This document shows positions 59,673 through 64,000 of a stretch of 64,000 bases of DNA, one piece after another. The stretch lies in contig CANDCP010000004.1 of the NCBI GenBank assembly GCA_947383215.1, forward strand, positions 51,935 to 115,934. The letters are read 5' to 3'. The notes beneath the pieces are model-generated. The model searched no databases and was not told the origin of the DNA. It was given only the letters and a program-made list of their open reading frames with translations. Both the position numbers and the translations under genes were made by a program. The stretch is from an uncultured Roseburia sp. (GTDB taxonomy: Bacteria > Bacillota > Clostridia > Lachnospirales > Lachnospiraceae). How positions within the stretch are numbered: position 1 is the stretch's first letter; each line of letters starts with the position of its first letter.

Positions 59673-60962
59673 TTATCTCTTCCATAAACTTCCGCGAAAC
59701 GCGCGGTCTATGCGCATCCCTGCCCGTGAAAAGTAACTAAGTTCTTCTGATGTCACCGTCTCCTCGGAATACCGCGCCTTCTCGTAAATCCTCCGTATTT
59801 CCTCGCACTGTTCCTCCGACAAATTGCCGGGCCGGCCGCCTCCGTCGGAATCATTCTCCCGCATAAGCGCCCTCGCATACGCAATCTGCTCCGCGGGATC
59901 TAATGCCCCCGGCACATCTGCATTTTTTCCCCAGAAACGATTCATAGATTTTTTATAAATCCTTCGAATCTTATTCGACGGACCGCGTTCGGAAATTTTC
60001 CAAACCTTCTTCCGCTTTTTTCTGACGCTCCACTCCACCCTCAACGTCTCCGTCTCATCTTTCCCGCTTATTTTTCTGTTTTCCTTCCGATAAAACCTTC
60101 GGTACACCGCCAAAAAAAATGCTGCCAGAACAGCAAGCGCAATTGCCGCAAGTACGGCCGCAGTTGTGATCCTTATGATCTCATTTAATATTTTAGCAAG
60201 AAGCGACGGCTCCACGACAAGCGTTTCACTCGCGGGCGTTTCCGGAGAAACGGTCATTTCCTCTGTAAACTCCTGCGCTTTTGTCCCGCTCCGCTCCAGA
60301 AACCGGAAGAAAAAGCGTAAGATCGCTTTTATTCCCTCCCAAATTTTATCAAACAAAACGCCCGCATGTATCCGGCCTGTCAGCGAGAGCAACATACCGA
60401 GCGCCGCCACATATAAAACGGAAACCCAACGGCTCTTCGCATAAAAATCTTCTCTGTCCATTTTAGTGGACGCTTCTCTGTTAAAAACAAACGCTTCCGC
60501 CGATTTTAAATTGGCATACAAAATTTTAGCCAGAATCATTGCAAAGAAGAATAACAAAGTTACAGACGCTTCCCGATCCATCTCGAGATAACTGTCCATT
60601 GCAAAAACAACCGCCAGCACGGCAAGCTGAAGATACCCCGGCTCCTCCGCCGCCGCTAAGGAGGGAACGAGCCGAATGAGGACCGAGCCTGCGGCCAGAA
60701 CCACCGCAAGTACAAAATATCCCTCTGACACCGAAAAAAAACGCGCCAACAAAAACGCGGCAGACGCGAATGCGATATGGGCTGCAAGAAACAAAAAAAG
60801 CCTGCGCAGCTTTTCTCTTGCGAAATGACCGCCCGCGCATCCCGCCGCAATCACCGGAAAATACCAAAATCTTTCCGCTCCGTTCCCATAAATCCCCGCG
60901 ATCGAATACGCCAGCGCGCAGAGAAACGCAATCTGGCTGCAAACGCCAATCATTTTTTTCAT
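59673..60962 (-). CDS. DUF4129-like membrane protein of a MoxR/DUF58 cluster
   Basis: A 429-residue protein with about five to seven N-terminal helices (to about 190), one more at about 265-287, and a basic cytoplasmic C-terminus. The end (CEEIRRIYEKARYSEETVTSEEL) matches the DUF4129 pattern found in proteins encoded beside MoxR ATPases, where it is often fused to a transglutaminase. No transglutaminase domain is seen here. Its start overlaps the DUF58 stop (ATGA). Function unknown. Confidence 0.7.
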   Translation of the reverse strand: MKKMIGVCSQIAFLCALAYSIAGIYGNGAERFWYFPVIAAGCAGGHFAREKLRRLFLFLAAHIAFASAAFLLARFFSVSEGYFVLAVVLAAGSVLIRLVPSLAAAEEPGYLQLAVLAVVFAMDSYLEMDREASVTLLFFFAMILAKILYANLKSAEAFVFNREASTKMDREDFYAKSRWVSVLYVAALGMLLSLTGRIHAGVLFDKIWEGIKAILRFFFRFLERSGTKAQEFTEEMTVSPETPASETLVVEPSLLAKILNEIIRITTAAVLAAIALAVLAAFFLAVYRRFYRKENRKISGKDETETLRVEWSVRKKRKKVWKISERGPSNKIRRIYKKSMNRFWGKNADVPGALDPAEQIAYARALMRENDSDGGGRPGNLSEEQCEEIRRIYEKARYSEETVTSEELSYFSRAGMRIDRAFRGSLWKR

Positions 60963-62098
60963 ATCATCTGCTCCATCACAAGATATTCCATACGAATATT
61001 TCCATATCGCTTCCCCGCAGCCCTGCCATCCTTTTTCATATCCTTATGTACCGGGATTATCCATTCCGCGCCGCCCGCACCCTTAACGTACTCCCGGTAT
61101 GCCGCCGCCAGCTCTTCGTTTTCCTCCGCCGAAATCAAAACCGCGACAGAATCCGAACGCCCTCTATCCCTTTGCTCCCGAATCACTTTTTCCATCTCAC
61201 GGACATCCGCGCCTGTCTCCAGTCTTGCAAGCTGCTTTAAGCAAACGGTAATATGTCCGCCTCCCGCCCCCTCCTCAATCAAAATCTCCCGATGCGTCAG
61301 CCTGTCGCATCCATTGCTGACTACCCGAACCGGCACGCCCTTCTTCACAAAATCCTCCACAAAATTGCGCGTTATGCGAATAGATTCTTCAATCAGATCC
61401 CACCGCTTTAAAATACTCCTCAGCTCCACATTCAGAAAAATTGTGAGATGGTATTTTGCCGTGTCATAAAACTGATTGACCTTCAGGTTCCCCGTCCTTG
61501 CGGACGCTTTCCAATTTATCTTCCACATCGGATCCGCAGACGTATAATCCCGAATCCCTTTAAATTCAAACGGATCCTCCTGCACCAGACGGTTCGTCAA
61601 ATACTCGCCATACAGCCTCTGAAACGCTTCCGGCAGCCTCTTTAAACGCGAACGCGCCGGATATACATACAGCCGCGTCTGATTCTCATAATCCCTGACG
61701 TATCGCTTCTGAAAAAACAGATCGGATGCAACGACACTGATCTCGTCTACACTGTAAAACCCCCTTGCCGTTCCGATAAGCTCCAGCGAACGGATCACCC
61801 TCTGATACGGCATAATCGGAATACAGTCATTGCGATACTGGCGGTCTGTCCGATTTGTGTTTTCCGTCTCGACATACTGCATCTCTCTGTCCATCTGAAA
61901 TTTTACGGTCAGCGTCAACAACGGCAAAATTTTTCTGTTCTCCACTTTTTCCTGCAAAACAACATGCTGCCCCTCCTCAATCTGCCGCTTTTGAAAAGCC
62001 ACGGAAACATTCAGCCCATGCTTCCAGTACTTATCATAAATCAGCGTGGTAAGCATCAGACATGCCAAAGCCGCCGCACACAAAATAATTAGTGACAT
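60959..62098 (-). CDS. DUF58 domain protein
   Basis: A 379-residue protein with an N-terminal helix pair (about residues 3-25), a beta-rich middle part, and the DUF58 core FKGIRDYTSADPMWKINWKASARTGNLKVNQF at about 195. The C-terminal half is von Willebrand A-like (LTIFLNVELRSILKRW) but lacks a clear MIDAS. It forms a conserved pair with MoxR ATPases; role in assembling or activating surface complexes is inferred only. Confidence 0.88.
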   Translation of the reverse strand: MSLIILCAAALACLMLTTLIYDKYWKHGLNVSVAFQKRQIEEGQHVVLQEKVENRKILPLLTLTVKFQMDREMQYVETENTNRTDRQYRNDCIPIMPYQRVIRSLELIGTARGFYSVDEISVVASDLFFQKRYVRDYENQTRLYVYPARSRLKRLPEAFQRLYGEYLTNRLVQEDPFEFKGIRDYTSADPMWKINWKASARTGNLKVNQFYDTAKYHLTIFLNVELRSILKRWDLIEESIRITRNFVEDFVKKGVPVRVVSNGCDRLTHREILIEEGAGGGHITVCLKQLARLETGADVREMEKVIREQRDRGRSDSVAVLISAEENEELAAAYREYVKGAGGAEWIIPVHKDMKKDGRAAGKRYGNIRMEYLVMEQMI

Positions 62099-62107
62099 CC
62101 TCTTCTC

Positions 62108-63052
62108 CTACGCCCGCTTCCCCCACTCCTCGGTCGGCAGGGCAACCTCATTTAAAATTGATACTATCTGTTCTTTCGCCGCGTCCTCTCCGAAATAGCC
62201 TCCCTCAGGCACAATGCGGTGCGCCATAACCGGAACGGCAAGCTCTTTGATATCTTCCGGCACTACATAGCCCCGTCCCTGTAAGTATGCGTACGCCTGC
62301 GCGCTCCGCATCAAGGCCAGCGTGCCCCTGACACTGACGCCGACACGTATTTCTTTCTTTTTCCGCGTCGCCATGCAAACCTGCTGCAAATAATTGATAA
62401 GCTCCTCATGGATATACACGTTTTTACATTCCTGCTGCATCCTGCAAAGCTCTTTGCCATTCATGACAGGCGCAAGCTCCTCAAGCGGACTTTTTAACAT
62501 ATAGCGTCTTAAAATCTCCTTTTCCTGTTCTGCTTCAATCTCTCCCATCGAAAGCTTCAGCAAAAAACGGTCCGTCTGAGCCTCCGGCAGCGGAAACGTT
62601 CCTGCCGTCTCAATCGGATTCTCCGTGGCCAGGACAAAAAACGGCGTATCCAATTTGCGCGTCACGCCGTCAACCGTCACCTGCCACTCTTCCATGCACT
62701 CTAACAAGCTTGACTGTGTCCTCGGTGTCGCACGGTTAATTTCATCCGCAAGAAGAATATTTGCAAAAACCGGACCCGCATGAAATTCAAATTCACTGTT
62801 CTTCGGATTATAAATATTTAATCCTGTGACATCAGACGGCAGCAGATCCGGCGTCATCTGTACACGGGAAAATGTAAGCTCCATGGAACGCGCCAATGCT
62901 TTTGCGAGCATTGTTTTTCCCGTTCCCGGCATATCCTCCAAAAGCACATGCCCGCCGGAAAGCATCGCGGTAAGCACAAGATCGATGACATGCCCTTTTC
63001 CGATGATTACTTTTTCAATATTACTTTTTATCTTCCGCATTTCTTCGTTCAT
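62108..63052 (-). CDS. MoxR-family AAA+ ATPase
   Basis: A 314-residue ATPase. Walker A LEDMPGTGKTMLAKALA, Walker B ILLADEINRATPRTQSSLLE, sensor 1 FVLATENPIETAGTFPLPEAQ, arginine finger in QTDRFLLK. The ATG at 63052 has GGGAGG seven bases upstream; a TTG one codon earlier is less likely. First gene of the MoxR-DUF58-DUF4129 run. Acts as a chaperone-like ATPase. Confidence 0.93.
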   Translation of the reverse strand: MNEEMRKIKSNIEKVIIGKGHVIDLVLTAMLSGGHVLLEDMPGTGKTMLAKALARSMELTFSRVQMTPDLLPSDVTGLNIYNPKNSEFEFHAGPVFANILLADEINRATPRTQSSLLECMEEWQVTVDGVTRKLDTPFFVLATENPIETAGTFPLPEAQTDRFLLKLSMGEIEAEQEKEILRRYMLKSPLEELAPVMNGKELCRMQQECKNVYIHEELINYLQQVCMATRKKKEIRVGVSVRGTLALMRSAQAYAYLQGRGYVVPEDIKELAVPVMAHRIVPEGGYFGEDAAKEQIVSILNEVALPTEEWGKRA

Positions 63053-63065
63053 CAAAAACCTCCCT

Positions 63066-63112
63066 TAGAAAAAACGTCCCATGCAGGCTTTTCCTCCAAG
63101 CTGCATGGGACA
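63066..63112 (-). terminator. Terminator of the LRR protein gene
   Basis: GTCCCATGCAG (63076-63086) pairs with CTGCATGGGAC (63101-63111). In the minus direction GTTTTTTCT follows. Confidence 0.9.
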
Positions 63113-63138
63113 TCTTTTCACAAACTGATATGTTCCGA

Positions 63139-64000
63139 TTATTTCTTAATGGAAGCCTTTCTGCCGATTCCCTTCTTAATAAGCAGAGTTTTGTACGCCT
63201 TTAGCTTCTTCTTCGGCACCTTCACCGTCGCTTTTCTATATATTTTCGCAAATGCTTTAGAGCCGACCTTCTTTGATTTCAGCTTACTCGTCTTAATATA
63301 AATCTTTGCAAGCTTCTTATCTCCATAGAACGCCTTCGCTCCAATTTTCTTTACATTCTTTCCAATCGTAACGCTCTTTAACCTCGTACAGCCCATAAAT
63401 GCGCCTGACCCAATCGTCTCGATATTACTGCCCACCACCGCTTTCGTAAGTTTCTTACAGTTTTTAAATGCGTTCTTTGCAATGCTTATCACCTTACAGC
63501 TGATTCCGCCAATGTTTACCGTATCCGGTATGGAAACAGTTCTTATGTCTTTATCTATCGGTCCCGCATATTCCACCGTTTTGACACTGCCGTTTATAGA
63601 AAGCACAATATAGTTTCCTCCGGTTTCCGTATCTGTCCAGATCTCACCCGCCGACGGGAGCTTCGGCTGCTGCCCCGGCGTCCCGGACGCGCCTCCCTGA
63701 GGCTTCTGCGGCTGCTGTGGCTGCTGATTCTCGGCCTTATACGTCTTTTCGTATGTCTCATGGCACACCGTACAGGTATACGTAATCACGCCTTCTTTCT
63801 CTTTCGTTGCCTCTATTGTCACCTTTCCGTCGTCCCAGCGGTGTCCCGTCTTTTCTATGACGCTTCCCCGGGTAAGCAGCGTATCACAGATCACGCAATA
63901 TTCATCTCCCGTATACCCGTCCTCTACGCATGTCGCCTCTTTTTTATTTCTTCTCTCTGTCTCTTCATGGCGGCACGAGCCCACGCACGGAATCGATTCC
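63139..64000 (-). CDS. Leucine-rich-repeat (BspA-type) surface protein, C-terminal part
   Basis: Partial gene open to the right edge; 287 residues are visible. Visible order: Cys-pair repeats (CVICDTLL, TGHRWDDGKVT, TCTVCHETYEKT) typical of clostridial secreted proteins; a Pro/Gln/Gly linker (QQPQQPQKPQGG, about residues 92-117); then LRR_5-type repeats (NAFKNCKKLTKAVVGSNIET, GAFMGCTRLKSVTIG, KAFYGDKKLAKIYI), and a very lysine-rich C-terminus. No sorting motif at the end. Probably extracellular; function unknown. Confidence 0.8.
   Translation of the reverse strand, partial: ESIPCVGSCRHEETERRNKKEATCVEDGYTGDEYCVICDTLLTRGSVIEKTGHRWDDGKVTIEATKEKEGVITYTCTVCHETYEKTYKAENQQPQQPQKPQGGASGTPGQQPKLPSAGEIWTDTETGGNYIVLSINGSVKTVEYAGPIDKDIRTVSIPDTVNIGGISCKVISIAKNAFKNCKKLTKAVVGSNIETIGSGAFMGCTRLKSVTIGKNVKKIGAKAFYGDKKLAKIYIKTSKLKSKKVGSKAFAKIYRKATVKVPKKKLKAYKTLLIKKGIGRKASIKK

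Overview
This 64 kb window reads as chromosomal DNA of a spore-forming, Gram-positive, anaerobe-type Firmicute, most likely Clostridia and probably Lachnospiraceae. The support is an alpha/beta small acid-soluble spore protein gene with a sigma-F/G-like promoter, a T-box leader on ileS, the tig-clpP-clpX-lon-ysxC order, a complete D-alanyl-lipoteichoic acid (dlt) operon, MecA, and frequent AGGAGG ribosome sites. The family assignment is inference. Gene density is high and most genes lie on the minus strand. No phage, insertion sequence, CRISPR array or rRNA was seen.

Layout. 1-5.1 kb: truncated RND exporter, an orphan CheC phosphatase, an unlisted 48-residue membrane peptide, a CPBP protease and a cobalt/nickel ECF transporter (cbiMN-cbiQ-cbiO). 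5.2-12.2 kb: glycogen phosphorylase, T-box-controlled ileS, then psd. 12.2-17.3 kb: a hybrid histidine kinase between the phosphatidylserine synthase operon and psd. 17.4-29 kb: ilvE, a NatAB-like exporter, two small DUF4190-like proteins, pncB, a glycosyltransferase, mutY, a lone crotonase, proC, a GH13 enzyme and tspO. 29-39 kb: mecA, then the protein-quality operon tig-clpP / clpX-lon-ysxC running straight into znuA-znuC-znuB. 39-41 kb: DJ-1 family protein, spore protein, CYTH protein, DUF1653 protein.

41-64 kb: a branched-chain amino acid transporter in which livJ is separated from livHMGF by a terminator and a new promoter; a sugar ABC transporter co-directional with a YesM/YesN two-component pair; a chemoreceptor; dltA-dltB-dltC-dltD with a previously unlisted dltX at its 3' end; two tRNAs (Ile-GAT, Leu-TAG); a MoxR/DUF58/DUF4129-like cluster; and the end of a leucine-rich-repeat surface protein.

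The most notable signals are regulatory. (1) The sugar-binding-protein promoter and the chemoreceptor promoter carry the same 18-bp element (16/18 identical) at exactly the same distance, 37 nt, from their -10 boxes. This suggests that uptake and chemotaxis form one regulon, plausibly run by the adjacent YesN-type regulator. (2) Three 10-bp-spaced direct repeats lie just upstream of the dlt -35 region. (3) A perfect 20-bp inverted repeat buries the tspO ribosome-binding site. (4) dltX overlaps the end of dltD. Promoters, terminators and start choices were read by eye and have not been tested computationally.
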